NCBI RefSeq assembly: GCF_014207985.1
Contig: NZ_JACHMI010000001.1
Location: forward strand, 9,655,001 to 9,719,000
DNA: 64,000 bases
From: Nonomuraea rubra
Lineage (GTDB): Bacteria > Actinomycetota > Actinomycetes > Streptosporangiales > Streptosporangiaceae
Direction: 5' to 3'
The position numbers and the translations under genes are program-made. Position 1 is the stretch's first letter; the number at the start of each line of letters is the position of its first letter. Shown piece by piece: positions 1-8,291 of this stretch. Under the pieces are notes generated by a model. That model did not search any database, had not been told where the DNA came from, and worked only from the letters and a program-made list of their open reading frames with translations.

Positions 1-2
1 TG

Positions 3-782
3 GACGGCGCAGTCAACCAGCTGCGCGACGCCACGGCGGAGGCCAGGACGCGGTACCGGACGTACGAGGCGCAGTTCGCCCGCTTCCTGAAATGGTGCGA
101 CTCGACCGGCGACGTGTGCGGGAACGGCCTGGGCGCCCGCTGGCGCAAGCTGATCGCCGCCGCCGACCGCGAGCCCCTGCCCATCAAGGGCGACCCGGCC
201 ACGTACAGCGGGTTCGACCTCCAGGTGGCCGCGATGCCGCACCTCGTCTCGCCCGGGCCGGGGAACGCGCGCTGGAAGGAGCTCGCCCAGGCCGTCAAGC
301 AGGCCGAGGCCGGGGACGCGACCGGCTTCGCCAAGTACGTGCAGGCGGGCATCGGCACGCCGAAGCCCCCGTCGTTCATCGGCATGAACGCCACCCAGTG
401 CGCCGACGGCCTGCGCTACCGCGACTACCGCGACTACCGGGCCGTGCGGGCGCTCGGCGAACGGATCTCGCCCAACCTCCACGGCATGGGCCTGTGGCAC
501 CGGCTCGGCTGCTCCGGCTGGCCCACCCCGGTCACGAACCCGCCCCGCCCGCTGCCCTCCGGCCTGCCGCCGTTCCTCGGCGCGGGCACGTGGACCGACC
601 ACGCCGACACGGCCGACCTCGTACGGCGGGTGCCGGGTTCCGCGATGGTCGCGTTCGACGGCCACGGCCACGGGCTCTACCTGACGGGCGACGCCTGCAC
701 GATCGGGCACGCCAACGCGTACCTGACGGACCTGCGCCTGCCCGCCCCCGGCACCACCTGCCGCCCCGCGACGACCTCCTGA
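3..782 (+). CDS. C-terminal part of a TAP-type alpha/beta hydrolase (secreted peptidase family), cut by the window edge
   Basis: The open frame enters from the left edge, so the N-terminus and the nucleophile region are missing; 259 residues are visible. The tail carries the features of the TAP-like C-terminal domain of actinobacterial tripeptidyl-aminopeptidase-type hydrolases. These are a late GHGHG segment that supplies the catalytic His, followed by a Cys, a short helix (IGHANAYLTDLRL) and a final proline-rich GTTC ending. Family members are normally secreted or lipid-anchored and cleave short peptides or esters; the substrate cannot be read here. The gene is convergent with the DUF5682 operon. 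Family assignment is fairly sure, exact activity is not. Confidence 0.7.
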   Translation, partial: DGAVNQLRDATAEARTRYRTYEAQFARFLKWCDSTGDVCGNGLGARWRKLIAAADREPLPIKGDPATYSGFDLQVAAMPHLVSPGPGNARWKELAQAVKQAEAGDATGFAKYVQAGIGTPKPPSFIGMNATQCADGLRYRDYRDYRAVRALGERISPNLHGMGLWHRLGCSGWPTPVTNPPRPLPSGLPPFLGAGTWTDHADTADLVRRVPGSAMVAFDGHGHGLYLTGDACTIGHANAYLTDLRLPAPGTTCRPATTS

Positions 783-832
783 GCCCCGGCCGGGCCACGT
801 GACACGAGGCACGTGACCCGACGGTGATCCGC

Positions 833-882
833 CAGCGCAGACCCGCCAGGGCGGGCCCGTCAGCGCAGACCCGCCAGGGCGG
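833..882. repeat. Two copies of a 22-bp GC-rich direct repeat in the convergent intergenic region
   Basis: A 22-bp unit starting cagcgcagacccgcc occurs at 833-854 and again, identical, at 861-882. Each unit contains cccgcc/ggcggg complementary arms only two bases apart, so each could fold into a small hairpin. They lie between two convergent genes, where they may act as weak bidirectional terminators. This role is inferred. Confidence 0.6.
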
Positions 883-887
883 ATCCG

Positions 888-3650
888 TCAGAGCAGCAGG
901 CCCGCCACCGCCAGCACCGGCTCGGGGTGCTCGGCCAGCAGCGCGCTCACCTCCCGATGCTCGTCCCCCGCGGCACCGGCCACGCGCCACTCGCCCTCGC
1001 ACCCGAGCACCCCCGCCACCGCGTCGCACGCGTCCGGATGGGCGGCGAGCAGCGACGCCACCGGCCCGGAGGCCACCGGCGCCGAGGCGGCGGCGGGCTT
1101 GGGGCGGGCGGTCCACGGCGGCACCCACGAGTCCACGGCCGTCAGCGAGCCGGGGAACGTGCGCCCCGCCTCCCGGATCAGCACCGGCATCAGCTCCGCC
1201 GCCCCGTCCCGCAGCGTGGTGATCAGCTTGGGCAGCCACGGCAGCAGCACGTTGTCGGGCAGCCGGCCGAACGCCTTCGAGATCACCTCCACCACGAACC
1301 CCGACAGCCCCGGAGCGGGCTCCATGGCCTGCACGAACCCCATGATGTAGAGCGGGAACGACGGCACGACCAGCGGGTTGGCCAGCAGCTCGTCGCAGCG
1401 GGCCCGCAGGTCGGCGATCGGCAGCAGCCCGAGCTGGTGGTGGGCCGCCCACAGCAGCGCCACCTTGCCGGGCGCCTCCGGATGCGACTGCTGCACCGCC
1501 AGCTCCAGCTGGGCCCTGTCACAGCCGAGCGCCAATGCCAGGCTCTCCATCGTGAACAGGAAGCCCAGCATGGCCGCCACCTGCCGCACGCCCGTCTCCT
1601 CGTCCACGAAGGCCGTCGGCAGCAGCGTGCAGTAGTGCGCGTACCCGGCCGTCACGAACGACTCGCACCAGGCGGGCAGCTCGGGCTCGTTCGCCCGGTA
1701 GTAGGCGAGCAGCCGCCGGATGCGGCGCAGCACCTCCGGCGCGTCGTCCACGGTGCGCTCGGCGGCGAGCAGCTCCACCGCCCGCGCCCCCAGCTCGTCG
1801 GCGAAGCGCCGGCTGCCGAGGAACAGGATCGAGTCCTCGACCGCCGCCAGCGCCACCGCCGCCGTGGCCTTGGGATCGTGCACCGAACGCCGCAGCCGCT
1901 GCTCCAGCACCTGCTCGATGGTGACGCCCTCGTAGCCGAGCTCGATGATCGAGCGCTGGTACTTGCCGAACGCCAGGTCCCAGCTCTCCTGGATGGAGCG
2001 CTCGCCCAGCCTGCGCTCGCCCATGATGGGCCGAACCGCGTCGGACGGCAGCAGGTACCGCAACATCCACAGCAGGTCGGAGCAGGGCACCAGGTCCGGC
2101 TCGGCGTTCAGGTCGAGCAGCGCCCGCTGGATCGTCCGCTTCTCCAGGTCCAGGCCGAGCGGCGCGAGCCGGTCGTAGACGTTCCTGGCCAGCGGCGGCA
2201 GCGCGTCGTAGCCGACCTCGCCGACGCGGTCGCCGCCGAGCAGGATCTCGCACAGCCGCCGGATGTCGCGCCGGCCCGGCACGGCGTCCTTCTCGATGCA
2301 CGTGACGGCGGCGTCCTGGAAGTCGTACGGCGTGGGCCTGGCGCGGTTGCGCAGGCCGGCCAGCAGGATCGAGGTCTCGTAGACCGCGATCGCGTCGGCC
2401 GTGCTGGCCAGGTAGCCGTTCCGGCGGGCCAGCCGGACGATGTCCACCGACCAGCCGACCAGCTCGGCGTCGTCGAGCGGGTCGAGCGCGGGCGGCCTGG
2501 ACAGGAACCCCGTCAGCTTGTCGGCCACGTCCGCCCGGGGCACGGGCGCGGGCAGCTTGGCCGCCCGCTTGCGCGCGCCCTTCTGCCCTTCGAGCTGGAA
2601 CGGGGTCAGCTTGTTCCGCGTGAGCGCCTTGGCCCAGGTCGCCGCCGCGATCGACACCGAGCCCGAGGCCAGCCCGAACTGCGCCTCGATGGCCGAGTGG
2701 CTGGACGGGATGAGGCCGTACAGCCATTTCGTGCCCGTACGCGGGGTGATCTCGAACGGCGCCGCGGACTTCAGGCCGAACTGCTCGACGCGGCTGGCGG
2801 CGTGGAAGGCGCCGCACACGTACAGGCAGTCGGCGGGGTCGGCGCCGGACGTGGCCAGGTGCTCGCGCATCCTGGTCCACATGTAGCGCTCGCGGTCCTC
2901 GTCCACGGCCACCCGGGCGTCGTCGTCGGGGCGCAGGCGGCGGAACAGGCTGCCGATCAGCACCATGACCTGGCGGTAGGTGTCGTAGTCCGCGCCGGAC
3001 AGGGGCTGCTCGACGTACTGGTCCCACCACTCCGACCAGTGGCGCACCTTGCCGTGGTGCAGCAGGTGCTCCTCCAGCTCGGCGAAGCGGGGGCGCAGGT
3101 CGCCGATCTCGACGCCGACCGCGTCGCCGTGCAGCCCCGCTCCCTCCTCCTTCGCGGCCGGCGCGGCGGCCGGCTCCGCCTTGGGCTCCCACTGGAAGAC
3201 GTGGTCGGTCGAGCGGTCCACCAGCACCAGCTCGACGCCGGGGGTCTCCAGCGCGTACGAGATGGCCTGGTACTCGGCCGACGCCTCGGTGATCGGCGCC
3301 ACCACGCTGAGCGGCGCCGAGTCCTTGGGGAAGCCGTCGAGGTCGGTCGCGAACGCCTGCAGCGCCACCGGCAGGCGGCAGTTGCGCAGCTCGGTCAGCA
3401 GCGGCTGGAGGTCCTCGCACAGCTCCAGGTAGATGACCTTCGGCTGCTTCTCGCGCAGCCTGCGCACCATCGCCAGCCCGGAGGCCGGCGAGTGGTGGCA
3501 GACCGGGAAGATCTCCAGCTCCTCGCGCAGCGCCCGGTCCACGTCGTCCACCAGGCCCGACAGGATGCCGGACACGGCGACGGGACTGCCGGCGAACTGC
3601 TCGGCGGCGTCGAGAAGCTGCTCGCGCAGCGCGCTGAAGGGACCGTTCAT
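888..3650 (-). CDS. DUF5682 family protein, last gene of a MoxR/VWA operon
   Basis: A 920-residue protein whose N-terminus has the pattern of DUF5682 proteins. There is an early EIFPVCHHSPAS segment, then a VIYLELCEDLQPLL strand and a region (about residues 60-200) built like a TraB/ChaN-type fold. A long helical C-terminal half follows. No signal peptide or membrane segment is visible. The ATG overlaps the stop of the upstream MoxR gene by four bases (ATGA), so translation is probably coupled. DUF5682 proteins are known mainly from neighbourhoods with MoxR ATPases and VWA proteins and have no established activity. I infer it is a client or effector of the ATPase/VWA pair next door. Confidence 0.85.
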   Translation of the reverse strand: MNGPFSALREQLLDAAEQFAGSPVAVSGILSGLVDDVDRALREELEIFPVCHHSPASGLAMVRRLREKQPKVIYLELCEDLQPLLTELRNCRLPVALQAFATDLDGFPKDSAPLSVVAPITEASAEYQAISYALETPGVELVLVDRSTDHVFQWEPKAEPAAAPAAKEEGAGLHGDAVGVEIGDLRPRFAELEEHLLHHGKVRHWSEWWDQYVEQPLSGADYDTYRQVMVLIGSLFRRLRPDDDARVAVDEDRERYMWTRMREHLATSGADPADCLYVCGAFHAASRVEQFGLKSAAPFEITPRTGTKWLYGLIPSSHSAIEAQFGLASGSVSIAAATWAKALTRNKLTPFQLEGQKGARKRAAKLPAPVPRADVADKLTGFLSRPPALDPLDDAELVGWSVDIVRLARRNGYLASTADAIAVYETSILLAGLRNRARPTPYDFQDAAVTCIEKDAVPGRRDIRRLCEILLGGDRVGEVGYDALPPLARNVYDRLAPLGLDLEKRTIQRALLDLNAEPDLVPCSDLLWMLRYLLPSDAVRPIMGERRLGERSIQESWDLAFGKYQRSIIELGYEGVTIEQVLEQRLRRSVHDPKATAAVALAAVEDSILFLGSRRFADELGARAVELLAAERTVDDAPEVLRRIRRLLAYYRANEPELPAWCESFVTAGYAHYCTLLPTAFVDEETGVRQVAAMLGFLFTMESLALALGCDRAQLELAVQQSHPEAPGKVALLWAAHHQLGLLPIADLRARCDELLANPLVVPSFPLYIMGFVQAMEPAPGLSGFVVEVISKAFGRLPDNVLLPWLPKLITTLRDGAAELMPVLIREAGRTFPGSLTAVDSWVPPWTARPKPAAASAPVASGPVASLLAAHPDACDAVAGVLGCEGEWRVAGAAGDEHREVSALLAEHPEPVLAVAGLLL

Positions 3651-4762
3651 GACAGGGTCGAGATGGCCTCGCGGCCGCCCTCGAGGAACTCCGGCCACTC
3701 CCCGCCGGCCTTCTTGCTGCGGGGCTCGACGACGCCGTGCCAGTACTTGTTGAGAATGGCCAGGTCCTCGGGGCTGCGCCGGGCCAGCGAGCCGACCAGC
3801 GAGGAGGCCAGCGTCTGGGCGCGCAGCACGCGATCGCCGAAGAAGTGGCTGTGCAGGATGGCGTCCTCCAGCACGCCGATCTGCTCGGCCGTGGACAGCG
3901 CCGACTCCAGCTTCTCGTCGTCGCTGGTGGCCGAGGCCGCCGCCGAGCGCAGGTCGGCGAAGCTCTGCAGCAGGATGTCGAGCAGCGTGGGCGGCAGGTC
4001 CAGCTCGATCTGGTGCCTGCGCAGCAGCTCCTCGGTACGGAAGCGGACGATCTCCGCCTCGCTCTTCTTGTTCGTCACGACCGGGATGCGGACGAAGTTG
4101 AAGCGCCGCTTGAGGGCCGAGGACAGGTCGTTGACGCCCCGGTCGCGGCTGTTGGCGGTGGCGATGATGGAGAAGCCGGGCTGGGCGAAGACGATGTTGT
4201 CGTCGTCGAGCTCGGGGATGGAGACGTACTTCTCCGACAGGATCGAGATGAGCGCGTCCTGCACGTCGCTGGTGGAGCGGGTCAGCTCCTCGAAGCGGCC
4301 GATCACGCCGCGCTCCATCGCCGTCATGATCGGCGAGGGGATCATCGACTCGCGGGACTGCCCCTTGGCGATGACCATGGAGACGTTCCACGAGTACTTG
4401 ATGTGGTCTTCGGTGGTGCCCGCCGTGCCCTGCACCACGAGGGTGGAGTTGCGGCAGATCGCTGCGGCCAGCAGCTCGGCCAGCCAGCTCTTGCCGGTGC
4501 CCGGGTCGCCGATCAGCAGCAGGCCCCGGTCGGAGGCCAGGGTCACGATGCTGCGCTCGACGAAACTGCGGTCGCCGAACCACTTCTGCGGGATCTCGCG
4601 CTCGATGCCGTCGGAGCGCTCGGAGCCGAGGATGAACACCCGGATCATGCGGGGGCTGAGCCGCCACGAGAACGGCTTGGGGGAGTCGTCGATGGACTCC
4701 AGGTAGTCGAGCTCCTCCGCAAACTTCACCTCTGCGGGGGCGCGCAGCATATCGTCACTCAT
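3647..4762 (-). CDS. MoxR-type AAA+ ATPase
   Basis: A 371-residue AAA+ protein. The Walker A motif GDPGTGKS lies at residues 85-92. The Walker B equivalent reads GRFEEL (E158-E159), with Glu where most MoxR proteins have Asp. Sensor 1 is ATAN (N204) and the arginine finger region is ALKRRF (about 216-221). MoxR ATPases act as chaperone-like remodelers together with VWA-domain partners, and a VWA gene lies 11 bp upstream. The start was chosen at ATG 4762, just after the VWA stop and the first Met of the conserved frame. It resembles the ATPase of the E. coli yehL-type clusters. ATP-dependent remodeling is expected, but the target is unknown. Confidence 0.9.
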   Translation of the reverse strand: MSDDMLRAPAEVKFAEELDYLESIDDSPKPFSWRLSPRMIRVFILGSERSDGIEREIPQKWFGDRSFVERSIVTLASDRGLLLIGDPGTGKSWLAELLAAAICRNSTLVVQGTAGTTEDHIKYSWNVSMVIAKGQSRESMIPSPIMTAMERGVIGRFEELTRSTSDVQDALISILSEKYVSIPELDDDNIVFAQPGFSIIATANSRDRGVNDLSSALKRRFNFVRIPVVTNKKSEAEIVRFRTEELLRRHQIELDLPPTLLDILLQSFADLRSAAASATSDDEKLESALSTAEQIGVLEDAILHSHFFGDRVLRAQTLASSLVGSLARRSPEDLAILNKYWHGVVEPRSKKAGGEWPEFLEGGREAISTLS

Positions 4763-4773
4763 TCGCGAGTCTC

Positions 4774-6099
4774 CTAAGTGAGGAAGTTCTTGAGCTCGAA
4801 GACGAGCTTGTGGATGTGACCCGAGATCACGGGGGTGCCCAGGTCCTTGAATTTCTTGCGGAACCACGGATCGACGCTCTGCACGCCGGAGCTGTTGACC
4901 GAGCCGACGGGGATGAACTTCACGCCCGAGCGGTAGACGGCCTCGATGCCCTCGTAGAGCGGCTGGGAGGCGCCGAACTCGTAGAAGTCGGAGATCCACA
5001 CCATCACGGTGTTGCGCGGATCGCTGATCTTGGGGCGGGCCATGGCCATCGCGACCGGGCCGTTGTTGCCGCCGCCGAGGTTCGTGCGCATCAGCACCTC
5101 GAACGGGTCGTGCACCCACGGGGTCAGGTCGATGGCCCGGGTGTCGTACGCGATCAGGTGCACGTCGACCTTCGGCAGGCCCGCGAAGATCGAGGCCAGG
5201 ATGGTGCAGTTGACCATCGAGTCCGTCATCGAGCCCGACTGGTCGACGACCACGATGAGCCTGGCCGGCGTCGTGCGGCGGGCGGTCTGCTTGTAGAAGA
5301 GCCGGTCCACGTACAGCCGCTGGTCCTCGGCGTTCCAGTTGGGCAGGTTCTTCCAGATGGTGCGGTCGATGTCGAGGTTGCGGAAGACCCGCTTGGGCGG
5401 CACCGTGCGGTCGATGACGCCGGAGCTGGTCTTCTCCACCTGCGTACGCAGCACCTCGGCGACCTCGTCCACATACCTGCGGATGAGCGCCTTGGCGTTG
5501 GCCAGCGCGACGCCCGACAGGTTGGACTTGTCGCGCAGGAGCTGCTCGATGAGCGACATGCTGGGCGTGAGCTGCGCGGCCAGGGCGGGGTCGGCGAGCA
5601 CCTCGCGCAGGTGCATGCGCTTGATCAGGTCGCCTTCCAGGCCGGCGAGGACCTTGGCCAGCTCCTCGTTGCCCTGGCTGTGGCGCAGCCCGCCCGGCTC
5701 GCAGCCCATGCCGCGCTCGAACCAGGCGGCGTCCTGCTTCCAGCTCTCCAGCTGGGCGGCGGAGACGTTGCCCGAGCCCGTCGCGAACACGTTGAGCAGC
5801 AGCTTGGAGACCAGGGCGGCGCGGCGCACCTCGTCGCCGGCCTCGTGCTCCCTGTCGGCCATCAGGCCGTCGAACTCGGCGGCCAGGTCGGGGAAGCGCT
5901 GCACCAGGTTGTCGACCGACACCGCGGGGTCGAGCAGGGTGAGCGGCAGGCCGAGGTCGCCGACGATGCCGAGGCTGGCGTTCTCCAGCGCGGGCTGCTC
6001 GTCGGGGCCGAACAGCCTGGACATCAGGCGCCAGTAGAGCACCTGCCGCCGGGTCTCATCGGCACTCTGCCCACTCATCTCTGTGGTCATGTCGGTCAT
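4774..6099 (-). CDS. VWA (von Willebrand factor A) domain protein, MoxR partner
   Basis: A 441-residue cytoplasmic protein (no signal peptide or membrane helix). Its C-terminal half is a VWA domain with the metal-site motif DQSGSM starting at D286. Conserved strands LIVVVD, VDVHLIAYDT and NTVMVWISDFYEF follow. The N-terminal half (about 1-240) is helical and family specific. VWA proteins bind Mg2+ through DxSxS and are adaptors for MoxR ATPases. The ATG at 6099 overlaps the stop of the upstream gene (ATGA), and the MoxR gene follows after 11 bp. This corresponds to the YehP position of the E. coli yeh cluster. Confidence 0.9.
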   Translation of the reverse strand: MTDMTTEMSGQSADETRRQVLYWRLMSRLFGPDEQPALENASLGIVGDLGLPLTLLDPAVSVDNLVQRFPDLAAEFDGLMADREHEAGDEVRRAALVSKLLLNVFATGSGNVSAAQLESWKQDAAWFERGMGCEPGGLRHSQGNEELAKVLAGLEGDLIKRMHLREVLADPALAAQLTPSMSLIEQLLRDKSNLSGVALANAKALIRRYVDEVAEVLRTQVEKTSSGVIDRTVPPKRVFRNLDIDRTIWKNLPNWNAEDQRLYVDRLFYKQTARRTTPARLIVVVDQSGSMTDSMVNCTILASIFAGLPKVDVHLIAYDTRAIDLTPWVHDPFEVLMRTNLGGGNNGPVAMAMARPKISDPRNTVMVWISDFYEFGASQPLYEGIEAVYRSGVKFIPVGSVNSSGVQSVDPWFRKKFKDLGTPVISGHIHKLVFELKNFLT

Positions 6100-7562
6100 T
6101 TCCGCAGCAGCCGTCCCGCTCGTTCGCGCAGCACGGCGACCACGTCGCCGTTCTTGCTCTCGGCCTTGGCCACCTTGGGGTCGGTGGGGCCGAGCGCCCA
6201 GTCGCCGTTGTGCGCGGCGACCGGCTGCTTCTTCACCGACGCCTGTACGGCCAGCGGCTGCAGCGACCACTGCCCGCCGTCCCAGCGCACCAGCCCGATG
6301 CACGCCGTGGACGCCTTGACCAGCGCGGGCGTGAGCGGTCCTGCGGACGGCAGCCGGTCGAGGTCGAGCGCCAGCTTGCTGCCGCCCAGGTCGATCGTCT
6401 GCCCGTCGGTCTTGTAGCCCTCGACGAAGACGGGCTCGGCGATGCGTACGGGGTGCCGGTCCAGCGGCGTGACCGCCGGCGGCGTCGCGGCGGCGAGCTG
6501 GAGCCTGGCCGTGGCGAACGGGTCGGCGTCCTCCCCCGCGCGGGCCCGGTGGTTCTCCCACACCAGGTCGCCGCCCGGCAGCAGCGGCATGTCGGTGATC
6601 TCCACGCTGCGGTGCTGCGCCAGCGCGGACAGCAGCACGGGCTGGTCGCGCAGCAGCTTCCACACGGTCGGCCCGACGATGGTGTCGACCTTGGCGGCCG
6701 CGATGCTCGTGCGGACCAGCCTGGCGGGCGCGCCACCGGCGGGCTCCAGGACGGCGTGGATCTGGACGCGTACGACGGTGGCGTGCTCGTGCACGTCGGC
6801 GCCCAGGATCAGCAGCCGGCCGGACACCTGCTCGGCGCCGCCCCCGTGCCAGGGCCCCTGCTGGGACAGCAGCATCGCGCGCGTCCACAGGTCGGCCCAC
6901 CTGCGGGCGGGCAGCCGGTCCATGGTGGCGACCGGGCTGGACGCCCGCAGCTCCGTCGCCAGCCCGTCGAGCAGCACCGCCAGCCCGCGCAGCTCGGGGA
7001 CGGCCAGCAGCGCCTCGATGGTCTGGTCGGCCGCGGAGACCAGGTCGTGGTCGACGCCGCGCCAGCCGACGATGGCCAGCTCGCGCAGCCAGACCCGGCA
7101 GCCGGCCAGCAGGTTCCCGGCCGGGCTGGAGGAGCCGGCGCTGGAGGCGGCGCTGGAGGAGCCGGCGCTGGAGGAGCCGGCGCTGGAGGCGGCCGCCTCC
7201 GGCTTGGCCTCGGCGGGCGCCCAGGCGGCGCGCGTGCGCCCCAGGGCCGCGTCGAGGCGGGCGAGCAGCGCGTCGTGCACCGCGCCGAACAGCGCGGCCC
7301 TGCCGCCGGCCAGCGCCGCCAGGTGCTCGTCGGCGACCGAACCGGCGGCCACCTTCTCCACGGCCTCGCCGACGCGCTCGCCGATGGGGGTGCCCGCCAG
7401 CGCGCCCGCCAGGGCGGCCAGCGCCGCGGCCGGCTCCTCACCGAGCCTGGCCAGGCCGAGGGTGAGCGCGTCGTCGAAGCCCGCCACCAGGTCGAGCGCC
7501 TCGCCGGCCCCTGCCGGGGCGTCGCCGAGCAGCCCGCTCAGCTGTACGTCGAGCATCAGCAC
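6096..7562 (-). CDS. Uncharacterised operon protein with a Ser/Ala-rich linker
   Basis: A 488-residue protein I do not recognise from a named family. Residues roughly 1-120 are Ala/Leu-rich helices. A low-complexity Ser/Ala/Gly linker (about 124-147) is encoded by a 15-bp tandem repeat at 7126-7192. A mixed alpha/beta C-terminal part (about 150-488) follows and ends in a Lys/Arg-rich tail. No signal peptide is visible. It lies between the SWIM-like gene and the VWA gene and overlaps the latter by four bases, so it belongs to the same operon. Position suggests it is the counterpart of the unassigned large subunit of MoxR/VWA clusters. Start is GTG 7562; ATG 7556 is an alternative. Confidence 0.75.
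   Translation of the reverse strand: MLMLDVQLSGLLGDAPAGAGEALDLVAGFDDALTLGLARLGEEPAAALAALAGALAGTPIGERVGEAVEKVAAGSVADEHLAALAGGRAALFGAVHDALLARLDAALGRTRAAWAPAEAKPEAAASSAGSSSAGSSSAASSAGSSSPAGNLLAGCRVWLRELAIVGWRGVDHDLVSAADQTIEALLAVPELRGLAVLLDGLATELRASSPVATMDRLPARRWADLWTRAMLLSQQGPWHGGGAEQVSGRLLILGADVHEHATVVRVQIHAVLEPAGGAPARLVRTSIAAAKVDTIVGPTVWKLLRDQPVLLSALAQHRSVEITDMPLLPGGDLVWENHRARAGEDADPFATARLQLAAATPPAVTPLDRHPVRIAEPVFVEGYKTDGQTIDLGGSKLALDLDRLPSAGPLTPALVKASTACIGLVRWDGGQWSLQPLAVQASVKKQPVAAHNGDWALGPTDPKVAKAESKNGDVVAVLRERAGRLLRK
7126..7192. repeat. 15-bp tandem repeat encoding a Ser/Ala linker
   Basis: Units of ctggaggagccggcg occur at 7126-7140, 7153-7167 and 7168-7182. They are interrupted by shortened units of the same type (ctggaggcggcg) at 7141-7152 and from 7183. 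On the coding (minus) strand this gives Ser/Ala/Gly-rich residues joining two domains of the 488-residue protein. Such repeats expand and contract by slippage without breaking the frame. Confidence 0.8.
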
Positions 7563-7593
7563 ACCGCCTTGTCTGACACGTACGTGATCGGCA

Positions 7594-8085
7594 TCAGCGC
7601 ACCGCCCCCGTCGCCGGGAACCAGTGCAGCTCGGCCAGCGGCTCGGTGCTGTCGGGCACCTCCAGGTAGGCCAGGTGGCGCAGGAACCGGCTGAACACGA
7701 CGGCCGCCGGGGTACGCTCGACGTGCCCCTTGATCTCCGCCATCAGCGAGCCGCCCTCGGGCACCTCGACCCGCAGATAGCGGGCCACCCGGTCCAGCCC
7801 GTACTGGACGACGGCCTCGTCGGCCAGCATGCGGATGTGTTTGCACGCGTAGCCGTGCAGCGCGCCGCACGGCCGGTTGTTGTTGGTGCTGCAGCTCAGC
7901 GCGTGGGTGCCCGCGGTGATCGACGAGACGTAGACCCGCTCGATGTCGGATCCGCTCGACACGACCCCCTGCAGCCGGCCGTCGGCCAGCTCGACGAAGG
8001 GCACCTTGGCGAGCTTGCGCGGCTCGACGGGTGGCACCACCCGGACCACGCTGCGCTGCTCCCACGCGGTTTTGTCCGCGTCCAC
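7594..8085 (-). CDS. SWIM-like zinc-finger protein, first gene of the MoxR/VWA operon
   Basis: A 163-residue protein with putative metal ligands C65, C73, C81 and H83. The last two form the CKHI end typical of SWIM fingers (CxC...CxH). The first CxC is replaced here by two widely spaced Cys residues, so it is a SWIM variant. I chose GTG 8085 because a GGAGG lies 10 bases upstream. An in-frame TTG at 8160 would add an unconserved basic leader. SWIM domains bind nucleic acid or protein, and E. coli yehQ supplies a SWIM protein in the equivalent cluster. It is the first gene of the operon that runs to 888. Confidence 0.75.
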   Translation of the reverse strand: MDADKTAWEQRSVVRVVPPVEPRKLAKVPFVELADGRLQGVVSSGSDIERVYVSSITAGTHALSCSTNNNRPCGALHGYACKHIRMLADEAVVQYGLDRVARYLRVEVPEGGSLMAEIKGHVERTPAAVVFSRFLRHLAYLEVPDSTEPLAELHWFPATGAVR

Positions 8086-8249
8086 GACCTCAGAACCTCC
8101 CGCCCCGCCGGCTCGCCGGCACAGGCGGAAGTGCCCGTGCCCGTGCGGCCGGCTGATCAATTGACCGGGAACTTACCGGAGGCCACCGACAGACTCGGGG
8201 CAAATGATCAAAGCGCCTGGCGAGTCAGGGCGCGCGCCATCCGCGGGAG

Positions 8250-8269
8250 ATTGTCCATAATATTGTCTA
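8250..8269. promoter_or_regulatory. Probable GntR operator upstream of the GntR gene
   Basis: The sequence attgtccataatattgtcta lies about 25 bp before the GntR start and just ahead of its GAGGAGG ribosome site. Its reverse strand reads gacaatatt, the same nine bases found at 9821-9829 between the dehydrogenase and the hydratase gene. It contains two attgtc half-sites. This fits an autoregulatory FCD-GntR operator. Confidence 0.55.
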
Positions 8270-8291
8270 CCAAGACATCGAGGAGGATCTC

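Noticed and set aside
927..4706. Very long plus-strand open frame (about 1260 codons) opposite the DUF5682/MoxR genes
   Set aside because: It is a codon-bias shadow: composition is Arg/Gln/Pro/His-rich with no domain, while the minus strand encodes two recognisable proteins with overlapping starts.
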